From the NCBI GenBank assembly GCA_032433765.1, contig JAVIAB010000049.1:24300147-24364146 (forward strand): a DNA stretch of 64,000 bases, given 5' to 3'. How positions within the stretch are numbered: the first letter of the stretch is position 1; each line of letters opens with the position of its first letter. Source of the stretch: Megaustenia siamemsis. Taxonomy: Eukaryota; Mollusca; Gastropoda; Stylommatophora; Ariophantidae. Both the position numbers and the translations under genes were made by a program. The notes under the pieces were generated by a model. That model made no database searches. It had not been told where the DNA came from and saw nothing but the letters and a program-made list of their open reading frames with translations. This document shows positions 1-11,975 of the stretch, in pieces.

Positions 1-845
1 CCTTTAGCTTCTTGACACTCTAAGGAGGTGGGCCCGCCTGGGTCATGACTCCCAAGCGTCAACCTCCTGCTGCATTGAATTCTAAAGCTTACTTGATCTT
101 TGACATATTGAGTTATTTGCGGGTCATCATCATTGCATTCCAAACATGTCCATAGGTGCTCAGATCCCCTCCTCAGCAATTCCCTCAGTGTCTAGCGACT
201 GACGACTCCAGTTCTTTGTTGGTTGATAAGTCTTCTTACACGGCCACTAAGTTTCTCATTTTTGGCTGTGCCCAACTTAACTCCCATTTCTATCATCCGA
301 AGAAGTGACGTGGATCTGTGTTTATCGAAGTCATATGCTCTTCCCACATCTTGGAGGGCATTGATGATGTCCGCCGATCCATTGGTTGCCCGTCCTCAAC
401 GACAGCGCAGCTAGCCAACCTGTCCGCTCTTTCATTTCCCCGTACTCCCGCATGTCCAGGGACATAGACAAAGGTGACCTTATGTATTTTTGACTTCTGC
501 AATGACTCTATCCATTGCATGCGTACAGAGCCCGCCTCCACTTTTTTTTAATCATGCTCATCGAATCACTCAGTATACATGCGTGGGTGTAGTCTTGTGA
601 CTCTAACCATTTGAATGCCTTGGTCACTGCCATCACCTCCATTGTCATGCTACTCGTGGTCATGACGTATGCACCACTGTCTTCGTAGACTGTTCTGCCT
701 GCCGAGCATGCTGTAAATGCCCATGCACTTCTTTGGTGTCGTCTTACAGATCTGTCTATATAGATGACTGCATCTTTCTCATCGGTGTTATCGCAGATGA
801 GACCGTTGACCTCAGCATTAACCACGACCGAGTTCTGTTCCCTAC
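1..845 (-). mobile_element. LINE 3' end with RNase H domain (copy 1)
   Basis: This is the 3' part of a non-LTR retrotransposon read on the minus strand. An RNase H domain is recognisable in two overlapping frames (508-825, then 293-541). The first holds a degenerate first-aspartate motif (YIDRSV) and the helix with the glutamate (TMEVMAVTKAF). The second holds the late motif VPGHAGVRGNERADRLAS. A run of A on the minus strand at about 541-550 marks the frame break. Bases 1-290 look like 3' untranslated sequence, and a second copy lies at 60380-61640. RNase H next to a reverse transcriptase is known from I-type LINEs; the exact clade is not determined. The copy is non-functional. Confidence 0.75.
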
Positions 846-1600
846 TTTTCCAGTATCTTTGACATAAAGGTTGTATACCCGGTTGTATTAACTTGTCTTA
901 ACTTTAACCCAGCACATTGATGTCATCTTTGTGGTGGCATAAGTCTAAAATGGCTAGTAATTGCAATGTCCTTTTATATTGACTCACGTACAAGCTGATG
1001 TTAATTTGGCAAGACAGAGTGGATCAGAAACTTTTAATTGTTGATAATGATAAGTCAGGCTGGGAACTTCATTCTTTTCAACTGTCAGCTTTGCAAATGT
1101 CCGGTGTAGCTCACCTACAATCAATGATTTAATTTCTTATCGCTTATTGTCCGTGACTCGGATATTCCAGGATTAAACTGTTGCTCTAGCGGTGACTTAC
1201 ATGGGAGTCAGGAGTGGTTGTTGTGTAAATTGCCTATCTTTTGAACATCAGATTATTTTGAGATTGTTGATTATATTGCAAGGTTAGCATTAAAAAAAAA
1301 AAGAGAGTGAAGGAAGTCTGTTCAAGAAGGAAAGAGAAGGCAGGATCTGTGGGGTAGAATTTGTGAAGATTGTCTTTCTTTTCTCCTGAGTCCTGCACAT
1401 AGGACAGACTCTACATGTGTGATGATCTTTGATATTAGGCGTCAGACTTTCCACACGACCCACATTGTGTTTTGCTGTTGTTGTTGACATGTATTTAAAA
1501 AGATGACCCCCCCCCCATTCAACCAATCTTCTCAACTGTAAAGAGCTTTGTTTAATGAGATGTTGGTGTTAAATTATGTCTGTCTGGATCCTCTCTTAGC
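846..1600. other. No recognisable gene
   Basis: AT-rich sequence without a convincing exon, element end or tandem repeat. Short A-rich and C-rich runs occur near 1290 and 1507. Confidence 0.5.
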
Positions 1601-2215
1601 TAATGTACCTGCCTTAACATGGCCGACTTATGACCACTTTTTTTTTTTTTAACATAGATGATTTTCCTAGGCCATTTCTATTACTTCGGCACTTTGATAT
1701 ATACAATGTGTTTCCTGAGACATTCGTCTATACCTCACATGCATCTAATTTGTTTTATGTTTCTTTGGTTTGTTTTCCAGTTCTCGCATGCATAAGGAAG
1801 TAAAGTAAAGTAGAGTAGAGTAAAGTACAAGACTTGAATCAGCGTCTTAGCATGCGAGTTTTCACTCATATGTGCTCGGTCGCCTATCCAGAATTGGTTG
1901 GAGACTTCTGGATAGTGTCGGTTCAAGCATTGAAACTCACAATGTGAGGTGGCATTCCTCACCTTCCCAGAGTACTACTCTGGTACCCGTTTCTGCAACT
2001 GGCTGGGTTGACCCTTGTGGGGGTGGGTATTTTTTTCCCAACCAAGAATACAACCCACACTGCTTCCAGTGGGAATCGAACACAGGTCGTCCGAACGTTG
2101 ATAGCACGACCTAGTAGTTTTCCCAACTAGGCTACCGAGGCCGCCAGATGCATAAGTAAGGGTGGATAATACATTTAATTTGAAAATCCTGAGCTTTGTT
2201 TAGTCATTTTGATTT
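1600..2215 (-). mobile_element. Old LINE family B fragment split by a SINE
   Basis: On the minus strand this aligns by eye with the better preserved family B copies at 9690-10195 and 29135-29855. Shared landmarks are the block around 1615-1635 (acatggccgacttatgacca), the block ending in ttgttttccag near 1775, and the block gtaagggtggataatacatt at 2156-2175. It is interrupted by the SINE at 1800-2145. Confidence 0.5.
1800..2145 (-). mobile_element. tRNA-derived SINE, family S6
   Basis: Read on the minus strand the head has a box A-like stretch (TAGCCTAGTTGGGAAAA) and a box B (TGTTCGATTCC), the internal polymerase III promoter of tRNA-derived SINEs. The tail is a run of TTTAC-type repeats at 1800-1830. 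Flanking near-copies gcataaggaag and gcataagtaag suggest a target-site duplication within the family B LINE. Confidence 0.65.
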
Positions 2216-2714
2216 CTCCTGTGTGTTACCGGCACCTCATTATGAGGGAAGTAAAGAATAGTGACATTGTGACCTTCCAGGCATGTCGTAAGTAAGAGGC
2301 AACTAAGGAGGTTGATCAATGGCTTAACAAGCTGTCATTGTAAAAAGTATTGTTATGGAAACAAAGCCATAAGTTTTGGAAGCAGTGATCTCTGCAATAT
2401 GTGCCATTTTGGCACGCAGGGTTTCTGTTTTTTGAGATTGTGGTTCTGCCCTATGTGCCGTCTTCGGCTGATTTGCCTCTTTTATCATGGTTTAGCAATT
2501 CTCCATCTTGGACCAGAACTACAGAATGAAGACAACGTAAAATATAAATCGTTTATGGCGAGCTATCTTTACATCTCTGTGATCCACAGTATACAAATAG
2601 GAAAAAATGAAAACTAAGTATTTGTGCTAATTTTACTATAATTTTGTAGATTTCATATCATAGTATCTGTATGCACATTATGCTAATGTTACTTTCTAAT
2701 TGACACTTTTACAG

Positions 2715-2825
2715 GACAGACCAGAGAGGCAAATATACATACCAAGGAAAGCATTGGAGAGACATAAGCAAGGGTCTCCTCAAATGGGAAAAAGTAGCGA
2801 AGATAAGACACCAGAACCTAGCTGA
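2715..2825 (+). CDS. Possible terminal exon with RPERQIYIPR motif
   Basis: A pyrimidine-containing tract ending in AG (2701-2714) is followed by 36 open codons and TGA at 2823-2825, starting in phase 0. The peptide begins DRPERQIYIPRKALERHKQ and is hydrophilic. The pattern RPxxxxYxPR resembles the N-terminal motif of R3H and coiled-coil proteins (R3HCC1/R3HCC1L), which is recall rather than alignment. If real it belongs to another gene, on the strand opposite the WD40 gene, and its upstream exons would lie further left. The next feature downstream is the 43-bp minisatellite, 23 bases after the stop. Against it: the exon is short, I find no partner exon in 1-2700, and chance reading cannot be excluded. 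Confidence 0.3.
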   Translation, partial: DRPERQIYIPRKALERHKQGSPQMGKSSEDKTPEPS

Positions 2826-2847
2826 ACTGGGTTCGAGTCTTGCAGTT

Positions 2848-5757
2848 TGTCAGACTGTGCAGCAAGTTGTTTGTGTAAACACTTATGTCAGGTCAGACCG
2901 TGCAGCAAGTTGTTTGTTTAAACACTTATGTCAGGTCATTTGCTTAAACACTTATGTCAGGTCAGACTGTGCAGCAAGTTGTTTGTTTAAACACTTATAC
3001 CAGGTCAGACTGTGCAGTAAGTTGTTTGTTTAAACACTTATGTCAGGTCAGACTGTGCAGCAAGTTGTTTGTTTAAACACTTATACCAGGTCAGACTGTG
3101 CAGCAAGTTGTTTGTTTAAACACTTATGTCAGGTCAGACTGTGCAGCAAGTTGTTTGTTTAAACACTTATGTCAGGTCAGACTGTGCAGCAGGTTGTTTG
3201 TGTAAACACTTATACCAGGTCAGACTGTGCACCAAGTTGTTTGTTTAAACACTTATGCCAGGTCAGACTGTGCAGCAAGTTGTTTGTTTAAACACTTATG
3301 CCAGGTCAGACTGTGCAGCAGGTTGTTTGTGTAAACACTTATGCCAGGTCAGACTGTGTAGCAGGTTGTTTGTGTAAACACTTATGTCAGGTCAGACTGT
3401 GCAGCAAGTTGTTTGTTTAAACACTTATGTCAGGTCAGACTGTGCAGCAAGTTGTTTGTGTAAACACTTATACCAGGTCAGACTGTGCAGCAAGTTGTTT
3501 GTTTAAACACTTATGTCAGGTCAGACTGTGCAGCAAGTTGTTTGTTTAAACACTTATGTCAGGTCAGACTGTGCAGCAGGTTGTTTGTGTAAACACTTAT
3601 ACCAGGTCAGACTGTGCAGCAAGTTGTTTGTTTAAACACTTATGCCAGGTCAGACTGTGCAGCAAGTTGTTTGTTTAAACACTTATGCCAGGTCAGACTG
3701 TGCAGCAGGTTGTTTGTGTAAACACTTATGCCAGGTCAGACTGTGTAGCAGGTTGTTTGTGTAAACACTTATGTCAGGTCAGACTGTGCAGCAGGTTGTT
3801 TGTGTAAACACTTATGTCAGGTCAGACTGTGCAGCAGGTTGTTTGTGTAAACACTTATGTCAGGTCAGACTGTGCAGCAGGTTGTTTGTGTAAACACTTA
3901 TGTCAGGTCAGACTGTGCAGCAGGTTGTTTGTGTAAACACTTATGTCAGGTCAGACCGTGCAGCAAGTTGTTTGTTTAAACACTTATGCCAGGTCAGACT
4001 GTGCAGCAAGTTGTTTGTTTAAACACTTATGTCAGGTCAGACCGTGCAACAAGTTGTTTGTTTAAACACTTATGCCAGGTCAGACTGTGCAGCAGGTTGT
4101 TTGTGTAAACACTTATGCCAGGTCAGACTGTGTAGCAGGTTGTTTGTGTAAACACTTATGTCAGGTCAGACTGTGTAGCAAGTTGTTTGTTTAAACACTT
4201 ATGCCAGGTCAGACTGTTGTTTGTGTAAACACTTATGCCAGGTCAGACTGTGCAGCAGGTTGTTTGTGTAAACACTTATGTCTGGTCAGATCGTGCAGCA
4301 AGTTGTTTGTGTAAACACTTATGTCAGGTCAGACTGTGCAGCAGGTTGTTTGTTTAAACACTTATGCCAGGTCAGACTGTGCAGCAGGTTGTTTGTATAA
4401 ACACTTATGCCAGGTCAGACCGTGCAGCAAGTTGTTTGTATAAACACTTATGCCAGGTCAGACTGTGCAGCAAGTTGTTGTGTAAACACTTATGCCAGGT
4501 CAGACTGTGCAGCAAGTTGTTGTGTAAACTCTTATGTCAGGTCAGACTGTGCAGCAAGTTGTTGTGTAAACACTTATGTCAGGTTAGACTGTGCAGCAAG
4601 TTGTTGTGTAAACACTTATGCCAGGTCAGGCTGTGCAGCAAGTTGTTGTGTAAACACTTATGTCAGGTCAGACTGTGCAGCAAGTTGTTGTGTAAACACT
4701 TATGCCAGGTCAGACTGTGCAGCAAGTTGTTGTGTAAACACTTATGTCAGACCATACAGCAAGTTGTTGTGTAAACACTTATGTCAGGTCAGACTGTGCA
4801 GCAAGTTGTTGTGTAAACACTTATGTCAGGTCAGACCATGCAGCAAGTTGTTGTGTAAACACTTATGCCAGGTCAGACTGTGCAGCAAGTTGTTGTGTAA
4901 ACACTTATGTCAGGTCAGACTGTGCAGCAAGTTGTTGTGTAAACACTTATGTCAGGTCAGACTGTGCAGCAAGTTCTTGTGTAAACACTTATGTCAGGTC
5001 AGACCATGCAGCAAGTTGTTGTGTAAACACTTATGCCAGGTCAGACTGTGCAGCAAGTTGTTGTGTAAACACTTATGCCAGGTCAGACTGTGCAGCAAGT
5101 TGTTGTGTAAACACTTATGTCAGGTCAGACCGAGCAGCAAGTTGTTGTGTAAACACTTATGTCAGGTCAGACCAAGCACCAAGTTGTTGTGTAAACACTT
5201 ATGTCAGGTCAGACCGAGCAGCAAGTTGTTGTGTAAACACTTATGTCAGGTCAGACTGTGCAGCAAGTTTGTATAAACACTTATGCCAGGTCAGACTGTG
5301 CAGCAAGTTCTTTGTGTAAACACTTATGTCAGGTCAGACTGTGCAGCAAGTTGTTGTGTAAACACTTATGTCAGGTCAGACCGAGCAGCAAGTTGTTGTG
5401 TAAACACTTATGTCAGGTCAGACCATGCAGCAAGTTGTTTGTATAAACACTTATGTCAGGTCAGACCGAGCAGCAAGTTGTTTGTTTAAACACTTATGTC
5501 AGGTCAGACCATGCAGCAAGTTGTTTGTATAAACACTTATGTCAGGTCAGACCGAGCAGCAAGTTGTTTGTTTAAACACTTATGCCAGGTCAGACCGAGC
5601 AGCAAGTTGTTTGTTTAAACACTTATGTCAGGTCAGACCGAGCAACAAGTTGTTTGTATAAACACTTATGTCAGGTCAGACCGAGCAGCAAGTTGTTTGT
5701 ATAAACACTTATGTCAGGTCAGACCGAGCAGCAAGTTGTGTAAACACTTATGCCAGT
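2848..5757. repeat. Minisatellite, about 43-bp unit, roughly 68 copies
   Basis: Near-perfect head-to-tail units built on gtcagactgtgcagcaagtt followed by gtttgtttaaacacttatg(c/t)cag. The left part has a tttgtttaaac form containing the palindrome GTTTAAAC, the middle a 42-base gttgttgtgtaaac form, and the right a gaccgagcagc form. The variants cluster in blocks, which indicates local amplification. Long open frames inside the array are by-products of the repeat. Confidence 0.97.
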
Positions 5758-5759
5758 CT

Positions 5760-7040
5760 GTGAGGACTAACCATAGAAACCACCAACCAATGTCTCTACC
5801 ATGCCGCAATGTTAAACCTATTTTATTCCAGTTTGTTCACAGAGCTTTAAAGACTCATAAAACAATTGGCCAATGTCTCTCTGTTGAAATCCTCACTCCA
5901 TAGCCACAGAAAGTAATCATACTTGTGAGACAGTCTACTACACAATATCTCTGTGTTGTTGGTCTTTCACAATCTGTTATGATTGCAAGTAAATAACGTG
6001 GCACAATGCCTATAACCCACCGGTGTGACCTGCACTTAACTCCCCTTCGGGTTCAAGGTAATGACACTTGGAAATGAACATAGTTGAGAAGCTGTAACTT
6101 TCATCATTTTAATCCTAGATTATGATACCATAATAACAATGACTGCATTAAAAATTTCCTCAAAATTTGACTTTTTGCTGTGTTCAAATGTTACCCCCCT
6201 CTGTATACCTTCCTAAATACCACTGCTGGTGACCCCTGAGTGTTTAATTTGTTTCCATTGCTATTTGACCCCCCCCCCCCCCCCCCCCCCCCCCCTTCTG
6301 TGACCAGGGAAATTTTCTCGGTTGTCAGCAAACATCAAACAATACTTTGTAACTCAGGAAACATAGCAAAATAATGCTGAGGTAGCCAAACATACTGACA
6401 GGCATAAGGCATCAGTACCGATAGACATTGTAACACGTCCGGTCCATGAGGTGAAACTCAGGTCATAAATCAACCTGAGCCAGGAATTCTGAGTCCCAGT
6501 GTTTTGTTTAATGTAAACACACGGCTGTGTGTCAAAAGTTCAGAAAAAATACTATTTTTAGAGTAGCTAATGTTACATTTAAGTGGTCGTAATTTTTACT
6601 ATGGTACCGTAACTAGGAAAGTTACAGATAGGTATCGTAATCTAGGGTTAATGAAAGTGCTGATGATGCAGGACACTGATATGGGAGACCACCCTTTAGT
6701 TTCCTAGCGAGAGATATTACCCTGTTTTTTTTTTCCTATTAAAGCTTATTTAGTAAAATTTCATGTCAAATGTGCCAACACAATTCATTCATGACTTTTA
6801 GCTGATTGTTGTGTGCTACATGGATGCTTGTGTTGGAGATATGCAAATGTAACGCCCTTTATCAAGTCAAGAGCTCTCAATGCTTTTATCTCTGCTGCTT
6901 TGAGGATCATATGTTTGGCCAGTTCAAACATTCTTTGTGAAATTATTCGTCATCTTGAAGCTCAGTCTGTTCTATCATATTATTTTGCATCAAAAGTACA
7001 ACTTAAACATAGCTCTCATCTCCAATGGAACATTCATAAT
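5760..7040. other. No recognisable gene; contains a C27 tract
   Basis: Non-repetitive, AT-rich sequence without a convincing exon. A run of 27 cytosines occupies 6269-6295. A 9-base poly(T) lies near 6725. Confidence 0.6.
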
Positions 7041-7042
7041 CT

Positions 7043-8165
7043 GCCAAGGCATCAGGTTTACACTTCCAAGGCATCAGGTTTACACTTCCAAGGCATCAGG
7101 TTTACACTTCCAAGGCACCAGGTTTACACTTCCAAGCCACCAGGTTTACACTTCCAAGGCACCAGGTTTACACTTCCAAGGCACCAGGTTTACACTTCCA
7201 AGGCATCAGGTTTACACTTCCAAGGTATCAGGTTTACACTTCCAAGGTATCAGGTTTACACTTCCAAGGCACCAGGTTTACACTTCCAAGGTATCAGGTT
7301 TACACTTCCAAGGTATCAGGTTTACACTTCCAAGGCACCAGGTTTACACTTCCAAGGCACCAGGTTTACACTTCCAAGGCATCAGGTTTACACTTCCAAG
7401 GCATCAGGTTTACACTTCCAAGGCACCAGGTTTACACTTCCAAGCCACCAGGTTTACACTTCCAAGGCACCAGGTTTACACTTCCAAGGCACCAGGTTTA
7501 CACTTCCAAGGCATCAGGTTTACACTTCCAAGGTATCAGGTTTACACTTCCAAGGTATCAGGTTTACACTTCCAAGGCACCAGGTTTACACTTCCAAGGT
7601 ATCAGGTTTACACTTCCAAGGTATCAGGTTTACACTTCCAAGGCACCAGGTTTACACTTCCAAGGCACCAGGTTTACACTTCCAAGGCATCAGGTTTACA
7701 CTTCCAAGGTATCAGGTTTACACTTCCAAGGCATCAGGTTTACACTTCCAAGGCATCAGGTTTACACTTCCAAGGTATCAGGTTTACACTTCCAAGGTAT
7801 CAGGTTTACACTTCCAAGGTATCAGGTTTACACTTACAAGGCATCAGGTTTACACTTCCAAGGCACCAGGTTTACACTTACAAGGCATCAGGTTTACACT
7901 TACAAGGTATCAGGTTTACAATTCCAAGGTATCAGGTTTACACTTCCAAGGCACCAGGTTTACACTTCCAAGGCACCAGGTTTACACTTCCAAGGCACCA
8001 GGTTTACACTTACAAGGCATCAGGTTTACACTTCCAAGGCACCAGGTTTACACTTCCAAGGCACCAGGTTTACACTTCCAAGGCACCAGGTTTACACTTC
8101 CAAGGCACCAGGTTTACACTTCCAAGGCACCAGGTTTACACTTCCAAGGCATCAGGTTTACACTG
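7043..8165. repeat. Minisatellite, 22-bp unit, about 51 copies
   Basis: Units of the form caggtttacacttccaaggcat, with the last bases alternating among gcatc, gcacc and gtatc. No unit contains a stop in any plus-strand frame, so apparent open frames of several hundred codons run through the array. Confidence 0.97.
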
Positions 8166-8179
8166 CAAGGCCAGCCAGA

Positions 8180-8580
8180 TGATATAATCATTATACTTTC
8201 TAACATTTGCTTGTTGAATTGCCTGCCATATGACGTCGTACCTAGAATGCCTGATAATGTTTTACATCCATTATTCATGGCATGTGATGAACGACTTCAT
8301 CACTTTGTTGATCAGATATTTTTTTGGTGGTAATCTCCCTTCCTTGGCCAGACTATCTATTTCCTCATTTCCCAGAGTGCTGCAGTTTGAGGGTATCTTC
8401 TCATTCACTATTCTCTGAAAGTCACAAGACAGCTTCACTAGGGGCCTGTATTTTGGCATGCAGAAAGCATAGATAAACAACAGCTAATAAGCATTCTCCA
8501 TATTTGAGTGTGTCTGACCTTGGGATACAAGAAAAGGGAGTTCCATCATAGTTTGATAACTTCCAGTCAACTCTACTGAC
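8180..8580 (-). mobile_element. LINE remnant with RNase H C-terminal motif
   Basis: The minus strand carries STLGNEEIDSLAKEGRLPP, matching the late RNase H motif of I-type LINEs (GNExAD..AK). Sequence further upstream on that strand (to about 8580) is in other frames and decayed. It differs from the RNase H copies at 1-845 and 60380-61640, so it is a separate family. Confidence 0.5.
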
Positions 8581-8589
8581 AAGAATGGG

Positions 8590-9290
8590 TATCTGGCTTA
8601 AGAGGAACAGCACTGGCCTTCTCTTCAATTCTTCTTTCCTTCCTCATTTGCCTTCAGCATTGAGGGGAGATATAATTTGTGGTCTTTTGCTCTTTCGTTT
8701 GCCTCTGCTGCTGTTCCCAATGTTTCTAATATTCCATCTTATTTGTGGTCGGCCCTTGGGTCAGGTGTTCTTGCAATGTTTATTCAAGTCTTGATGTGTT
8801 GTGTTTTAATCTTTCTGCCTTATCACTTAGCCAAACTATTTTATCTGTTGTTTATATTTTTTCTACAGCAGTGATTATTCCTAGCTTTTTTCTCAGTTCT
8901 TCATTTCTGATCTTATCTCTCAGAACCGTTTCCTGTCATTCATCTAATACATTTTATCTCAGTAGAGGTTATTTTTCTTATTGTTCTTGCATCTAGGGTC
9001 CAGGTCTGGCATTGGTAGCACAACATTAAAATGGAGATTGTATTGTAGAATGCCCGTTTTGCCACTACAGTTATTTCCTTGTTGGACAATAGTGGTGATA
9101 GTTGTCCGATTATTTGACAACATTTGTTGCATCTTTGAGCCCATTTCTGCTGTTTGTGAATTGTGTAGAATTGTGAATTCTGCTGTAGGAATTTGTGATT
9201 GTCATTTGTCACTAGACTTCCCTCTTCTATGATGTAACAATATGTCACAAGATAGAATTTGCCTTCCAATATTTTGTAGCTCTACAGTTG
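8590..9290 (-). mobile_element. LINE family D 3' end
   Basis: The minus-strand translation includes LSPLLSNKEITVVAKRAFYN, then Y-Q-C-Q-T-W-T-L and the region around ARTIRKITSTEIKCIRRM. This is the post-reverse-transcriptase region of RTE-like LINEs. The same sequence on the plus strand occurs at 32705-33225, with related tails at 30285-30465 and 41150-41345. It is broken by frameshifts. Confidence 0.65.
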
Positions 9291-9596
9291 AAGATGTGAC
9301 AATCCATATTCCTAATTGCTTTTTTGTTTGAATGGAAATGTAAAGCCAGTGAAGGGGTAGTAAGTTCAAGTCCAGATTATTTGTCTTTATTTTCTGTTGC
9401 TCTGAGAGTTGTACACATACCAGCTACATTGTTTCATGACTCACTTTCTGCCATACACATCGTTACATCATGTTATAGTTACTTCATGTTATATTGACTG
9501 ACTTATACTGTTCATATGTGCTGTGTGAGAGAGATACTGTTTCCTGTCTTAGTCTCAGATTGTTGCCCTGGCAGTTAGCTTGTGCAGTTGCTGCTA

Positions 9597-9689
9597 CTGC
9601 CAGATTTTGCATTCATTTCTACTCACCTAAAAGATTCTGTATTCATTCATACTCACCTAAAACATTTTGCATTCATTTCTATCTATCTA
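9597..9689. repeat. Left part of 30-bp minisatellite
   Basis: Two to three units of cattcattcatactcaccta plus aaacattttg. The same array resumes at 10197 after a LINE insertion. Confidence 0.85.
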
Positions 9690-10195
9690 TTGACCTTTCG
9701 AGCCGTAACCGGCCCATAGGGCGTAGACCAAGATACACCTTCTCCTATATGAATTTTTGTTCTAGCAGTTTTCTTTTAAAGATATTTTATTAAATCTCGC
9801 CATCTGTCTCTGTTCTGTGCAAGCAGTTCTATCTCATTGAATTGAGGGAGCCGATTCCTGCTGCTCTTGCCTCTCTCATCAATGTTCTTCTCAGTGTCTC
9901 CCTGGGTCTTCCTCTTTTTCTTTTACCTGTTGTTTCCCATATGAGGGCTTGCTTTGCTATTCGATTATTATCTCTTCTCATCACATGTCCAACGTATGAC
10001 CATCGTCTTTTCTTTATTACTGAAGATATTAGTGGTTGATTGGCGATTTCTCTAATTTCCTCGTTTGTTTTGAATTCGTTCCATTCTATACCAAGTATTT
10101 TCCTTAGACATTTATTTTCGAATGCGTTCAACTTTGTTTCTATATCTCTTGTTGTTTTCCAGCTTTCACACGCATACGTAAGGGTTGATAGTACA
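9690..10195 (-). mobile_element. LINE family B 3' end inserted in a minisatellite
   Basis: Minus-strand translation (9829-10200) gives KCLRKILGIEWNEFKTNEEI, then IREIANQPLISSVIKKRRWS and the GHVMRRDNNRIAKQAL block. This is the C-terminal region typical of RTE-like LINE polyproteins. The 3' end on the minus strand is a tail of GATA-type repeats (plus ctatctatctatt). Array units lie on both sides, so it inserted into an existing tandem array. Confidence 0.8.
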
Positions 10196-10196
10196 T

Positions 10197-10850
10197 TCAT
10201 TCATTTCAAAACACCTAAAATATTTTGCATTCATTCATACTCACCTAAAACATTTTGCATTCATTCATACTCACCTAAAACATTTTGCATTCATTCATAC
10301 TCACCTAAAACATTTTGCATTCATTCATACTCACCTAAATATTTTGCATTCATTTCAATACACCTAAAAATATTTTGCATTCATTGATACTCACCTAAAA
10401 CATTTTGCATTCATTCATACTCACCTAAAACATTTTGCATTCATTCCTACTCTCCTAAAACATTTTACATTCATTTCTACCCACCTAAACGATTTTGCAT
10501 AATTTCTACTCTCCTAAAACATTACATTCATTTCTACCCACCTAAACGATTTTGCATCATTTCTACTCTCCTAAAAGATTTTGCATTCATTTCTACTCAC
10601 CTAAAACATTTTGCATTCATTTCACATTCATTTCAAATCACCTAAAACATTTTGCATTCATTTCTACTCACCTAAAACATTTAGCATTCATTCATACTCA
10701 CCTAAAACATTTTGCATTCATTCATACTCACCTAAAACATTTTGCATTCATTCATACTCACCTAAAACATTTTGCATTCATTTCCACTCACCTAAAACAT
10801 TTTGCATTCATTCATACTCACCTAAAACATTTTGCATTCATTTCCAATCA
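10197..10850. repeat. Minisatellite, 30-bp unit, about 21 copies
   Basis: Units of cattcattcatactcaccta plus aaacattttg, with sub-variants ctcctaaacgattttgcat near 10480-10580. The array continues the units at 9597-9689. Confidence 0.95.
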
Positions 10851-11034
10851 TCAAAAAATGTTTTGTTCCTATAGTTCAGATGACTCAAAAGTGCCAGACC
10901 TGAGACTAACAATTTCTTTGATGATATAACTGTGTGATATGTCCATTGTTGTGTGGGTGAAATAAAACATTTCACAATCTCAAATTATTGTTATTAACTG
11001 TTTTTTTTTACATTAACTAACACCAACTACTCTT

Positions 11035-11480
11035 CTTCTACCTTTCAGCTCCCTGTGGAGCATATGTCTTCAACACTTTCTGGGCTGTTCTGTCTCTTGC
11101 CATTCTTTTGATCTCTGCTTCCATCTGCCTTCTCCAAGAATATTTTGGTCTTCCTCTTTGTCTTTTTCCCTGGGGATTCCAAAAAAGGGTCTGTTGTATA
11201 ATACTCTCAGTTGGCTTCTGCAGTGTATGTCCTATCCAGTACCATCATCTTTGCTGTATCTCTTTTTGTCCATTGGTAGACTTAACGTTGTTGGAAATTT
11301 TAATTTTTGTATTTAACCTATTTTCTTTGAATTTCCATATGTATCCTAGTGCAATGAAGGCTCCTCTTGCTTTTTGTATCTTTATTTTGGTATCATTCTC
11401 TGTTCATCCTTGTTCATATTACTGCCCAGAAATATGTCAGATTGTACGTCTAGTAGAGATATGTCTCCTATTATTTGGTT
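11035..11480 (-). mobile_element. Decayed LINE 3' end (family F)
   Basis: Minus-strand fragments such as DQNILGEGRWKQRSKEWQE resemble the basic C-terminal tail of RTE-like LINEs, but every frame is broken. The call rests on composition and partial motif match only. Confidence 0.35.
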
Positions 11481-11639
11481 ATTGACAACACCATGTCTTG
11501 TCCCAATAAATGTGCACCACAAGTACCAAGAGCTCCTAGTCTCCAATTGCATTATTTATGGAAGCAGCTAGATGACATGAGAACAACCCTAGACCAATTG
11601 TGCAATAATTCCAGAGAGTGGTCATCCAGTGGATACCAT

Positions 11640-11975
11640 CACACTGTGATATACTAGGAAAGAAATGCACAAACTAGCTAAAGAGTTTTAAAAAAAAAGT
11701 TTAAAACAACTAAAAATGAAAAAAGAACTACTAAACACAATTAGAGCAAGACAAAAAATTTTTTTTGGTCATGTTAAAAGACACAACAGTCTAATAAAAG
11801 TAATATTAGAAGGGAAAATAAAAGGTAAAAGAGGCAGACGAAGACTAACATGGACGAGTAACATCAAAAGATGGACAGGTCAGCCTATGGCAATCTGCAC
11901 CATCAAAGCAAGAGACAGAGTGGAATGGCGCTCTATTGTAGCCAACCTTCAATGCGGAGAGGGCACTCGATGATG
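11640..11975 (+). mobile_element. LINE family C 3' end
   Basis: Translation at 11716-11973 includes IRARQKIFFGHVKRHNSLIK and LEGKIKGKRGRRRLTW, the C-terminal GHV...GKRGRPR block of RTE-like LINEs. It resembles the C-terminal part of the longer element at 62225-63835 on the other strand. Confidence 0.65.

Noticed and set aside
2848..5757. CRISPR-like array
   Set aside because: Units are contiguous without unique spacers, and the DNA is animal nuclear sequence.
4364..5903. Several open frames of up to 289 codons, Cys-rich repeats
   Set aside because: They shift frame with the 42/43-bp unit and have no initiation or splice context.
6813..8333. Open frames of 506 and 416 codons
   Set aside because: They consist almost entirely of the 22-bp minisatellite. 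Several frames are open at once because the unit has no stop, and the peptide is a periodic by-product.
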